A stretch of DNA of 8,371 nucleotides from Avisuccinivibrio sp964424565 (GTDB taxonomy: Bacteria > Pseudomonadota > Gammaproteobacteria > Enterobacterales > Succinivibrionaceae). The stretch lies in the NCBI GenBank assembly GCA_964424565.1, contig CAYRIZ010000073.1, positions 1 to 8,371 on the forward strand, written 5' to 3'. Positions 1 to 5,957 of the stretch are shown here, in pieces; position 1 is the stretch's first letter; each line of letters opens with the position of its first letter. The position numbers and the translations under genes were made by a program. The notes under the pieces are model-generated. The model was given only the letters and a program-made list of their open reading frames with translations, ran no database searches and was not told the DNA's origin.

Positions 1-31
1 CAAAAGTCAGATTGAGCTGCAAAAAGGGCCA

Positions 32-142
32 TCAACAAAATTCTGAGAAGGACCTGCCGTCATTCTTTACGGCCGCAGTATAGCTCCCGTCGTTTTCCGC
101 CTTAAGCTCCACGGGATAACAGAGATATTTTTTGATATCCAT
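32..142 (-). pseudogene. Truncated HicB-like antitoxin remnant
   Basis: An ATG at 142 opens a 36-codon reading frame that begins MDIKKYLCYPVELKAENDGS and ends at a TGA at 34-32. The beginning resembles the intact HicB-like gene at 1629-2069 (MNIKDYQAYPATFTPDGAGG): both have M-D/N-I-K-x-Y-x-x-Y-P, then a short strand, an acidic turn with DG or GG, and another strand. This is the first part of the HicB N-terminal fold; the rest of that domain and any DNA-binding C-terminus are missing. Past the stop, another frame reads MALFAAQSDF, which could be remains of the following helix after a frameshift or small deletion. No convincing Shine-Dalgarno sequence precedes the ATG. The gene-remnant reading is an inference from similarity to its neighbour. 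The sequence left of the window is unseen, so a longer frameshifted gene cannot be excluded. Confidence 0.5.
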
Positions 143-165
143 TCGTCTTGTTGTGGTGTGCCGGA

Positions 166-192
166 AAGCCCCTGCACAGTGCACAGGGGCTT
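166..192 (-). terminator. Hairpin terminator downstream of HicB-like gene 1
   Basis: Arms AAGCCCCTG (166-174) and CAGGGGCTT (184-192) are perfectly complementary over 9 bp around a 9-base loop that can itself pair partly. It lies 20 bases past the stop of the minus-strand gene ending at 212. Read on the minus strand the stem ends in CTTT, a short T-run, so it is a plausible but not strong intrinsic terminator. It also separates gene 1 from the remnant at 32-142. Confidence 0.6.
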
Positions 193-211
193 AACCTGAA
201 AAGAAAGTCAA

Positions 212-655
212 TTAACTGCCTGGCTGCAGCCTTAGCTCCAACCGGGCTCCCAGAGCTTCAAAAATCGCCCCCAGCGTTTCCAAACTGGTCGACTTGTAAA
301 GATTAAGCCGCCTGGACAGCAGCTGCCTGCTGATGTTCATATCCAAAGCCAAATCGCTGCAGCTCATCTTTTTGGCAATCAGCAGATTACGGGCAGCAAT
401 TTTCAGGGCTGCGTCATAGCCCAGGGATACAGGGGTGCCCTTTTGCTCCAGTGCGGGCGGAAATGGCTTTTTTACTTCAAAATAGCCGGCTGCCAGGTCA
501 AGAATGCCGATCCTGGCGTTTTGTATCAGCTCTTCAATACTGTCCCCGCACACTATCATGCCCGGGGCCTCGCTAAGCTGACCCACATACCCGGCACCGT
601 CTTCCTCTGCAGTTACCTGCAGAAAATAAGTCAGATAACTGTTCACACTGATCAT
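212..655 (-). CDS. HicB-family antitoxin-like protein with C-terminal HTH (gene 1)
   Basis: A 147-residue protein in two parts. Residues about 8-65 look like the HicB N-terminal fold (partial RNase-H-like sheet and helix): strand YLTYFLQVT, acidic turn EEDGAGY, strand, then a helix that begins with DSIEELIQNA and ends at AAGYFE. Residues about 83-143 start with ALKIAARNLLIAKKMSCSDLA and continue with a helix-turn-helix (about 99-118) and an amphipathic tail. The second half matches gene 3 in pattern (A-L-K-I, R-N, M-S-x-S-D-L-A). HicB proteins neutralise the HicA mRNA interferase and bind their own promoter through the HTH. No hicA is visible next to this gene, so it may act as a solitary repressor. 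ATG start at 655; no good Shine-Dalgarno is seen. A promoter with an overlapping inverted repeat lies upstream (721-786) and a hairpin terminator follows. Confidence 0.8.
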   Translation of the reverse strand: MISVNSYLTYFLQVTAEEDGAGYVGQLSEAPGMIVCGDSIEELIQNARIGILDLAAGYFEVKKPFPPALEQKGTPVSLGYDAALKIAARNLLIAKKMSCSDLALDMNISRQLLSRRLNLYKSTSLETLGAIFEALGARLELRLQPGS

Positions 656-720
656 TTCAGCTTGTACCGATGTGCTGCAACCGCTTTACCGCGGCAATAT
701 TCATCGGGCCTCCGTTAAGT

Positions 721-753
721 TGGCCAAAACCGCCCCATTGCGATTTTGGGCCA
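721..753. promoter_or_regulatory. Operator-like inverted repeat at the gene 1 promoter
   Basis: TGGCCAAAA (721-729) is repeated in inverted form as TTTTGGGCCA (744-753), with one extra G and a 14-base spacer. It lies directly downstream of the minus-strand -10 element at 758-763, covering the predicted start of transcription. A repressor bound here would block initiation. Because gene 1 itself carries an HTH domain, autoregulation is the simplest explanation, but that is inferred. Confidence 0.5.
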
Positions 754-757
754 TTCT

Positions 758-786
758 ATCATACAGGCTGTCAATATATTTATCAA
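758..786 (-). promoter_or_regulatory. Sigma-70-type promoter for HicB-like gene 1
   Basis: On the minus strand, TTGATA (786-781, one mismatch to TTGACA) and TATGAT (763-758, one mismatch to TATAAT) are exactly 17 bases apart. This is the best promoter match noted in the window. Transcription would begin near 751 and give a leader of roughly 95 bases before the ATG at 655. Confidence 0.6.
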
Positions 787-812
787 ACAATGAGTTGACT
801 GCCAATCAAGTA

Positions 813-841
813 TTATCAATGGGTTTAACCTAAAATATATT
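813..841 (+). promoter_or_regulatory. Possible promoter for HicB-like gene 2
   Basis: TTATCA (813-818, 4/6 to the -35 consensus) and TATATT (836-841, 5/6 to the -10 consensus) are spaced by 17 bases in the AT-rich stretch. The start site would be near 848, leaving a leader of about 250 bases before the start codon at 1105, which is long, so a nearer unseen promoter is possible. Confidence 0.35.
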
Positions 842-1104
842 AGAGGCGTCTGCAATTTACCCTTAATTTCAAGGGCCCGGCCTCCCGCCCCCCCCTGGCT
901 TCAGGAAATCCCCCGCAGCAAAACCTGGCTGTGCCCTGTTTTTATAAAGCAGTGTGTATAAGGCTTATTGCTCTGAGGCAAGCAGGACAATTATGATCAG
1001 CCTCAGCTGAAACGTCACTGATGAGTGCTGTACAGAATCATCAGTCATCTTGTTTCCAGGCCTGACGGGGCGGAGATCCGCTCCACTTTTTGTTGGAGGT
1101 GCAT

Positions 1105-1497
1105 GTGATATATCCTGTATTCATCGAGCCCGGTGATGACACCCACGCCTTTGGTGTTGTCGTCCCCGATCTGCCTGGCTGCTTTTCAGCCGGTGACACC
1201 CTGGACGAGGCTATGGACAACGCCCGTGAGGCCATGTGTTTGTGGCTTGAAGGCTGTATTGATGACGGGCAGCCGGTTCCTCAGCCTTCAGATCCGAATA
1301 CTGCAATACAAAACCCTGATTACAAGGGATGGTGTTTTGCCATGATTGAAGTAGATCTGTCCTGGCTCTCAGATAAGACAAAGCGCCTCAACATCACTTT
1401 GCCGCGCCGTGCTTTGCGGCGGCTTGATCTGCTGGCCAAAAAGTCCGGCAAATCCCGTTCGGGGTATTTGGCCGAACTGATCTATGCCGCCTCCTGA
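1105..1497 (+). CDS. HicB-family antitoxin, RHH type (gene 2)
   Basis: A 130-residue protein opening MIYPVFIEPGDDTHAFGVVV, followed by PDLPGCFSAGDTLDEA (21-36), the hallmark of the HicB N-terminal domain. The C-terminus (about 93-126: KRLNITLPRRALRRLDLLA and following helix) looks like a ribbon-helix-helix DNA-binding domain, as in the longer HicB antitoxins. The frame is open from a TTG at 1090, but GGAGG at 1095-1099 lies 5 bases before GTG at 1105, and starting there gives the typical M-x-Y-P opening; that GTG is therefore chosen. HicB normally binds and inhibits a HicA toxin encoded directly next to it, and represses the shared operon. No hicA is recognisable within the 449 bases upstream or the 131 bases downstream, so this is probably a solitary antitoxin or transcription regulator. 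Confidence 0.88.
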   Translation: MIYPVFIEPGDDTHAFGVVVPDLPGCFSAGDTLDEAMDNAREAMCLWLEGCIDDGQPVPQPSDPNTAIQNPDYKGWCFAMIEVDLSWLSDKTKRLNITLPRRALRRLDLLAKKSGKSRSGYLAELIYAAS

Positions 1498-1545
1498 GAG
1501 TTTTGCCTCAGGCCGCATATCTGCAGCAGCACACAGGCCCCTCAG

Positions 1546-1611
1546 GCAGGCCTGCAGGCAACGAATTTAATCACCATGCAGGGCGCAGCTCCCGCGGAGC
1601 CGCCCGGGCGG
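1546..1611. promoter_or_regulatory. Palindrome cluster upstream of HicB-like gene 3
   Basis: Four inverted repeats lie in 66 bases before the ribosome binding site: GCAGGCCTGC (1546-1555) overlapping GCCTGCAGGC (1550-1559), GCTCC-CGC-GGAGC (1588-1600) and the perfect 12-mer CCGCCCGGGCGG (1600-1611). They could be operators for an HTH regulator such as gene 3 itself, or hairpins in the leader RNA that limit translation. No -10/-35 pair was recognised among them. Confidence 0.4.
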
Positions 1612-1628
1612 TGCTGTTTGGAGAAGCA

Positions 1629-2069
1629 ATGAACATCAAAGACTATCAGGCGTATCCGGCCACCTTTACCCCTGACGGAGCCGGCGGCTTTAATGTGAGG
1701 ATACATCACAGCAATGAGGGCCAGGAAGGCTGGAACACCTGCGGCAAAACCTGGCAGGAAGCAGGGGAAATGGCTGTGCAGTGCATTATGGATGCCGCGG
1801 CGGCTGATGCCGGGCGGCACGAAATCCCTCATACCGTGCAGGCAGCCCCGGGGGATGTGCTGATCGCACTGCCGGCGGATGTGGCACTTAAAATCATGCT
1901 GCGCAATGTGATGTTTGCCGGCGGCATGAGCGTGAGCGATTTGGCCCGCAAGACAGGACGCCGCCCACAGGCCGTTTTTAAGATTTTGGACTTTGCCAAA
2001 TCCTCAAGGCTTTCTACTCTGGCCCCGCTGTTTGCAGCTGCCGGCCGGCCTCTCAATATCAGCTGCTGA
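1629..2069 (+). CDS. HicB-family antitoxin-like protein with C-terminal HTH (gene 3)
   Basis: A 146-residue protein with the layout of HTH-type HicB antitoxins. Residues about 1-66 form the HicB-like N-terminal region (MNIKDYQAYPATFTPDGAGG and the following strand and helix). Residues about 78-144 carry the conserved block LIALPADVALKIMLRNVM, then an HTH (MSVSDLARKTGRRPQAVFKI, 100-119) and a tail with STLAPLFAAAGRPL, matching the usual L-A-A-L-G-x-x-L ending. The frame is open upstream to 1503, but GGAGA at 1620-1624 lies 4 bases before ATG at 1629 and the family alignment begins there. The helix after the first strands is poorer in conserved residues than in gene 2. No hicA lies between it and gene 2 or in the 68 bases after it. 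It is convergent with dedD. It may regulate its own promoter through the palindromes upstream. Confidence 0.85.
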   Translation: MNIKDYQAYPATFTPDGAGGFNVRIHHSNEGQEGWNTCGKTWQEAGEMAVQCIMDAAAADAGRHEIPHTVQAAPGDVLIALPADVALKIMLRNVMFAGGMSVSDLARKTGRRPQAVFKILDFAKSSRLSTLAPLFAAAGRPLNISC

Positions 2070-2137
2070 ATCTCTGCAGCAGATCCCATACAGGAGCAGG
2101 CCCGGGCGCGGAAACCTGGGGCCGCTTTGGATTGTGC

Positions 2138-2911
2138 CTATCTGCCGGTACGCACGATCCTGCCCTTGGCACCGGTCAGCTGTTCCACGCTTTTGAGCAG
2201 CGGTTCCAGAGCCTGCTGCGAGCTGGCAGATCCGGCATAGACCCTGATCATCTGTGTGCCGTTGACGGTGATGTTTTCGGTGTAGGCCTGAATATTGCCG
2301 GCATTTAATTTGCGCACCATAGTCTCGGCATTGTCAGCCTTGGAGAAGGCTCCCACCTGAATGGTATAAGCCCCGGACGGAGTACTGCCGGCTGCAGCTT
2401 TGGGGGTGTTGCTGCTGACTGGTCTGGCGGCAGGTGCAGGTGCCGGAGAGGGGCTTACGGCCGGAGGATTTTTGGCGGTCAAAATCTCCGTGGCGGCCGG
2501 GGCCGGAGCAGAGGCTGGTGCCGGAGTCGCTGCCGGGGCCGGGAGCGGAGTCTCCACAATGACCGGGGCGGCCGCAGTATTGCGGTCAGTCAGCAGTTCA
2601 GTACCGGATGAGCTTTCTGTCTTCTGAGCAGAAGAGCTGCTGCCTGTCTGTACGGCAGTGCTTTTGGGCATATCATCAACCGGGGCGAGCAGGGTGGCGT
2701 AATCAGGCTCGGAATTGATCAGCAGCCTGCCCTGATCGTCCTGCAGGGCACCGTTTTCATCAATGGCGATCAGATTATCGCTGCCGCTGCTGCCGGAGGA
2801 GGAGACAGCAGTATCCCGGCGATCAATCAAAGCCGGTAAAATCAAAAGCAGCAGTGAAAAGATGATTAAACCGCCTACGATGCGGTTGCGTAAAGTTCTC
2901 GATACGCTCAT
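2138..2911 (-). CDS. dedD: DedD-like SPOR-domain cell division protein
   Basis: A 257-residue single-pass membrane protein. A short basic N-terminus (RTLRNR) precedes a membrane segment at about 11-29 (IVGGLIIFSLLLLILPALI). Next come a Ser/Gly/acidic stretch and a Pro/Ala-rich linker (about 116-170) that would span the periplasm. A C-terminal SPOR domain starts at about 180 with YTIQVGAFSKADNAE and includes MIRVYAG. SPOR domains bind septal peptidoglycan lacking stem peptides, and DedD is a late divisome protein in E. coli (about 220 residues). It is the third gene after accD and folC, as in E. coli, which supports the symbol. The frame extends to a TTG at 2935, but the ATG at 2911 with AAGGTAG just upstream is preferred, leaving 24 bases after the folC stop. 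The linker makes it somewhat longer than usual. Confidence 0.87.
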   Translation of the reverse strand: MSVSRTLRNRIVGGLIIFSLLLLILPALIDRRDTAVSSSGSSGSDNLIAIDENGALQDDQGRLLINSEPDYATLLAPVDDMPKSTAVQTGSSSSAQKTESSSGTELLTDRNTAAAPVIVETPLPAPAATPAPASAPAPAATEILTAKNPPAVSPSPAPAPAARPVSSNTPKAAAGSTPSGAYTIQVGAFSKADNAETMVRKLNAGNIQAYTENITVNGTQMIRVYAGSASSQQALEPLLKSVEQLTGAKGRIVRTGR

Positions 2912-2935
2912 GTGTTCTACCTTTGTTTCAGCCAA

Positions 2936-4276
2936 CTACTGTGCAGATGTGCTTTTCTGCCGGAGAAAAGCTCTGGCCTCACCCACAGTGACAAAAGAGC
3001 CCAGCACCACGATCTCATCATAGTCCCGGCTCTGCTCCAGGCACAGCTGCAGCGCCTCTGCCACCGTATCCGCACTCTGCAGGGTCTGTTCCGGGCTGAG
3101 AGCGGCCAGGGCGGCATTGAGCCGGCCGGCCTGCTCCCCGCGCTCAGTATGCAGGGAGGCAGTGTAAAAATCATCAAAGACAGAAGACAGCAACTGCAGT
3201 ACGCCTTCAATATCCTTGTCGCGGAGCATGCCTATGACTGCCCGCAGTCTGCCGCCCCGGCCTGCCGCCTGCAGGCGCTGTTTGTGCTGCTGCAGTACCT
3301 GTGCCAGATGGCGGGCGGCCGGCACATTATGCGCCACATCCAGGAAAAGCAGCGGACTGCTTCCTGCCTGCTGCATGCGTCCGGGCAGGACTGCCGAGCG
3401 CAGGGCACTTTCCACTGCCCGGCGGTCAATTTCCAGCCCGCGGGAGGCCAGGCGGGCATTGAGCAGCCGCACCACCTGCAGGGCTGAAGGCGCACAGATC
3501 AGCGGAATAAGCGGCAGCGGCAGATCCTGATATACAGTATGCCCCTGACAGCTTAAGGAAAAATGCTCCCCGTCCTCACTGCAGGCCGCGGCAAAATCCC
3601 TGCCCTCGAGAAACAGTTCGGCCCCGCAGCTCTGCGCCTTGTCCTGCAGCACTGCCGCGGCTTCAGGAGGCAGCAGGCCGGCCACACACTGGGCACCGGG
3701 TTTGATGATGCCGGCTTTTTCAGTGGCTATGGCAGTAATGGTATCGCCCAGGATTCTGACATGATCCAGACCTATGGAAGTGATGAGCGCTATATCGGCA
3801 TCAAGCACATTGACTGCATCCAGCCGGCCTCCCAGGCCTATTTCCAGCACCATCAGATCGGGGCGGGCCCGGGCAAAAAGATAAAAAGCCGCGAGCGTGG
3901 TGTACTCAAAGTAAGTCAGCTCCACCCCGCCGCGCTGTGCATATACAGCCGCAAAGGCTTCAGCCAGCTCCTCATCCGTCGCCTCCCGGCCATTGATCTG
4001 CACTCTTTCGTTGAAGCGCTCCAGATGCGGCGAGGTATACAGGCAGGAGGTCAGGCCGGCGGCCCGGGCTGCGGCATCGATCAGGGCACAGGAAGAGCCC
4101 TTGCCGTTGGTACCGGCTGCCTGCACGATCAGAGTATGGGAAAAATCAAGATTAAGGCGCCCTAAAACAGCGCGAACCCGGTCAAGACCGAGTTCGATGT
4201 GATTGGGATTAATCTGCTCCAGGTAGGAGAGCCAGTCACACAGCTCTCCTGAAGACTTATTTGACTTTATGCACAT
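2936..4276 (-). CDS. folC: Bifunctional dihydrofolate synthase/folylpolyglutamate synthase
   Basis: A 446-residue Mur-ligase-family enzyme, slightly longer than E. coli FolC (422). It joins glutamate to dihydropteroate to make dihydrofolate and extends the folate polyglutamate tail, using ATP in the cytoplasm. Visible motifs are the P-loop GTNGKGS (55-61), TSPHLERFNERV (81-92), TYFEYTTLA (121-129), GLGGRLDAVN (147-156), TSIGLDH (166-172) and EKAGI (186-190), whose lysine is the one carbamylated in the family. The C-terminal domain has LPGRMQ, FLDVAHN and IGMLRDKDI. After DVAHN the usual proline is shifted by one residue (NVP), a small departure. The ATG at 4276 gives MCIKSN, comparable to E. 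coli MIIKRT; the Shine-Dalgarno is weak, so coupling to accD, which ends 20 bases upstream, is likely. Middle gene of accD-folC-dedD. Confidence 0.95.
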   Translation of the reverse strand: MCIKSNKSSGELCDWLSYLEQINPNHIELGLDRVRAVLGRLNLDFSHTLIVQAAGTNGKGSSCALIDAAARAAGLTSCLYTSPHLERFNERVQINGREATDEELAEAFAAVYAQRGGVELTYFEYTTLAAFYLFARARPDLMVLEIGLGGRLDAVNVLDADIALITSIGLDHVRILGDTITAIATEKAGIIKPGAQCVAGLLPPEAAAVLQDKAQSCGAELFLEGRDFAAACSEDGEHFSLSCQGHTVYQDLPLPLIPLICAPSALQVVRLLNARLASRGLEIDRRAVESALRSAVLPGRMQQAGSSPLLFLDVAHNVPAARHLAQVLQQHKQRLQAAGRGGRLRAVIGMLRDKDIEGVLQLLSSVFDDFYTASLHTERGEQAGRLNAALAALSPEQTLQSADTVAEALQLCLEQSRDYDEIVVLGSFVTVGEARAFLRQKSTSAQ

Positions 4277-4296
4277 AAATCCAGACTGCCGGACAG

Positions 4297-5307
4297 TTAG
4301 ATCTTTATCTTGGCCTTGAGGCTGCTGCGGCGGGGGCGGGAAGTGGTGCTCTTTTTGGCCGTATCCTCATCTCCGGCTGCGGCGGCGGCTACAGCAGTGC
4401 TCTTCTTTTTGGCTGCCGGAGCTTCCTTGGCTGTCTTGTCTTCATCGGCTATCTGCCACGGGGCCTCCAGCTTCATCAGCTTGGAAAGCAGATCGGCTAT
4501 GACATCGCGCATGTCCTTGCGGGGGACGATCATATCTATGGCGCCCTTTTCCAGCAGGAACTCGGCATGCTGGAAGCCCTCGGGCAGCTTTTCACGCACA
4601 GTCTGCTCGATCACGCGCGGGCCGGCAAAGCCTATTAAGGCATTGGGTTCAGCTATGTTGATATCGCCGAGCATGGCCAGGGAGGCTGACACGCCGCCCA
4701 TGGTGGGATCGCTCATGACACTGATAAAAGGCAGGCCGGCCTCAGAAAGTTTGGCCAGGGCAGCTGAAGTCTTGGCCATCTGCATCAGGGAAATCAAACT
4801 CTCCTGCATGCGGGCACCGCCTGAGGTGGAGAAGCATACCAGAGCCCGGCGCTCCTTCAGGCACTCATTGACGGCCAGGCAGAAACGGGCGCCTACCACA
4901 GCTCCCATGGAGCCTCCCATAAAGGAAAACTCAAAGGCACAGGCCACCACCGGGATGCCCTTTAAATAGCCTTTTTCCACAATAAGGGCATCTTTTTCGC
5001 CTGTGCTCTTCTGGGCGGCGGTATAGCGGTCGCGATAACGCTTTAAATCCTTAAAGCGGAGCACATCCTTGGGGGCCATACCTACGCCGAGTTCACTGCG
5101 GCCTTCCTTGTCCAGAAATGAATCCAGACGGATCCTGGCCCTGATGTGCATGTGGTGTCCGCACTTGGGGCAGACATTCAGATTGCGCTCGAGTTCAGCG
5201 CGGTATAACACTTGATCGCAGGCATTACATTTGGTCCAGACCCCCTCGGGGATCTCATGCTTGCTGCTGTTGTCACTCCTGGTCAGGATTTTATCAAGCC
5301 AACTCAT
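4297..5307 (-). CDS. accD: Acetyl-CoA carboxylase carboxyltransferase subunit beta
   Basis: A 336-residue protein that, with AccA, moves the carboxyl group from biotin to acetyl-CoA to form malonyl-CoA for fatty acid synthesis. The N-terminal zinc finger is intact, with cysteines at 27, 30, 46 and 49, the same positions as in E. coli. The crotonase-fold domain shows GGSMGAVVGARF (131-142), FSTSGGARMQES (159-170) and DPTMGGVSAS (200-209). From about residue 288 there is an Ala/Lys/Ser-rich tail ending PRRSSLKAKIKI, making it about 30 residues longer than the E. coli protein (304). ATG at 5307 is preceded by GGAG with a 7-base spacer. It is the first gene of the accD-folC-dedD operon, with 650 bases free of genes upstream. 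In E. coli the zinc finger binds accD mRNA, so autoregulation is possible. Confidence 0.97.
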   Translation of the reverse strand: MSWLDKILTRSDNSSKHEIPEGVWTKCNACDQVLYRAELERNLNVCPKCGHHMHIRARIRLDSFLDKEGRSELGVGMAPKDVLRFKDLKRYRDRYTAAQKSTGEKDALIVEKGYLKGIPVVACAFEFSFMGGSMGAVVGARFCLAVNECLKERRALVCFSTSGGARMQESLISLMQMAKTSAALAKLSEAGLPFISVMSDPTMGGVSASLAMLGDINIAEPNALIGFAGPRVIEQTVREKLPEGFQHAEFLLEKGAIDMIVPRKDMRDVIADLLSKLMKLEAPWQIADEDKTAKEAPAAKKKSTAVAAAAAGDEDTAKKSTTSRPRRSSLKAKIKI

Positions 5308-5957
5308 TCATCAACTCCAAATCAAAACACAAGCCGCTGCATCAGAGCACAGAGCAGTTTTTTGACATCTCACTCTTAAATCCCGGGCTTTACCTGCTGC
5401 AGCCTTTTTGCTGCAGGCGCAGACAGTCTTTGTTTCCGCGGCAGCAGACCAAAGCCCACCTTCTGCTGCCTGCAGTCAGTCCGGAACCATCAGTGCCAGT
5501 ACTGGCTCTGCCAAGGAAGATTGTGCAGGCTGTTTTTCTGCCTGTTGCCAGGCGGATCTGCTGTTCTCCGGCTGAATCTGACTGATTGAGGCTGTTTCTG
5601 CCGTCCGGGGCTGAAAGCTCAGATCTGAGATCGCCTCACAGAGAGAGGCAGTACTCAGGCGGCTGTTCCCTGCCGCAAAAATTCTCTTCCGGTACCTGCC
5701 TGCTGACACCAAAGACAGGCCTGAAGCGGCGACAGGTACTATTCCTGCAGGCACAACTGCTGCCCCGCCCTTACGGCATTGTGATGCCTATTTTACACTA
5801 TCAGGCCTTCTTTACTATGAAACTGCCCCGCAAGGTTGATTTATGCGGCATTTATCTGCCTTTTTATGCCGAAAACGGCAGTGGCGGGGCACTGCCTGAG
5901 GCCTCAGGTACCTTCAGTGCGGCAGCAGTAAAAAGTAAACAAAGCTCTGCTGCTAAA
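5308..5957. other. 650-base gene-free region upstream of accD
   Basis: No convincing gene was found. Two open frames cross it (5476-5754 minus, 5586-6077 plus), but neither has a recognisable domain or ribosome binding site and the plus one runs into the hydrolase gene. The region should hold the accD promoter, though no good -35/-10 pair was found. It is unusually rich in symmetric sequences: the stem CTGCAGC/GCTGCAG around CTTTTT (5397-5416), and perfect palindromes GCCAGTACTGGC (5495-5506), CTCAGATCTGAG (5618-5629) and CCTGAGGCCTCAGG (5895-5908). A wider inverted repeat pairs GTACCTG (5692-5698) with CAGGTAC (5733-5739) and encloses CAGGCCTG. Confidence 0.5.
5868..5908 (-). terminator. Possible terminator after the isochorismatase-family gene
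   Basis: Downstream of the minus-strand stop at 5958, the strand first meets the palindrome CCTGAGGCCTCAGG (5908-5895), then a 7-bp stem GGCAGTG/CACTGCC with a 6-base loop (5896-5877), then GTTTTC and a 4-bp stem GCCG/CGGC. The stem followed by TTTT resembles a weak intrinsic terminator. The T-run is only four long, so this is uncertain. Confidence 0.35.

Larger units (their letters stand above)
656..1104. other. Divergent intergenic region between HicB-like genes 1 and 2
   Basis: These 449 bases separate the minus-strand gene 1 from the plus-strand gene 2. The part from about 755 to 850 is distinctly AT-rich and holds one promoter candidate for each direction. A C-run lies near 886-895. No hicA-sized reading frame with a convincing HicA pattern was found on either strand. 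The closest is a plus-strand frame ending at 996 whose last residues read LIALRQAGQL, vaguely like a HicA C-terminus. Confidence 0.5.

Noticed and set aside
1090..1104. TTG start for HicB-like gene 2
   Set aside because: It would place the GGAGG ribosome binding site inside the gene; GTG at 1105 has correct spacing and gives the usual M-x-Y-P opening.
1503..1628. Upstream extension of HicB-like gene 3
   Set aside because: The extra 42 residues are low in family similarity and cross the palindrome cluster; ATG 1629 has GGAGA just upstream.
2912..3487. Plus-strand frame of 191 codons opposite folC
   Set aside because: Lies antisense to folC, whose motifs are intact; it looks like a GC-rich shadow frame.
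5362..5367. Perfect TTGACA on the plus strand
   Set aside because: No -10-like sequence lies 15-19 bases downstream and no plus-strand gene follows it.
5476..5754. Minus-strand frame of 92 codons upstream of accD
   Set aside because: Begins with GTG without a Shine-Dalgarno, has low-complexity content, and matches no family I know.
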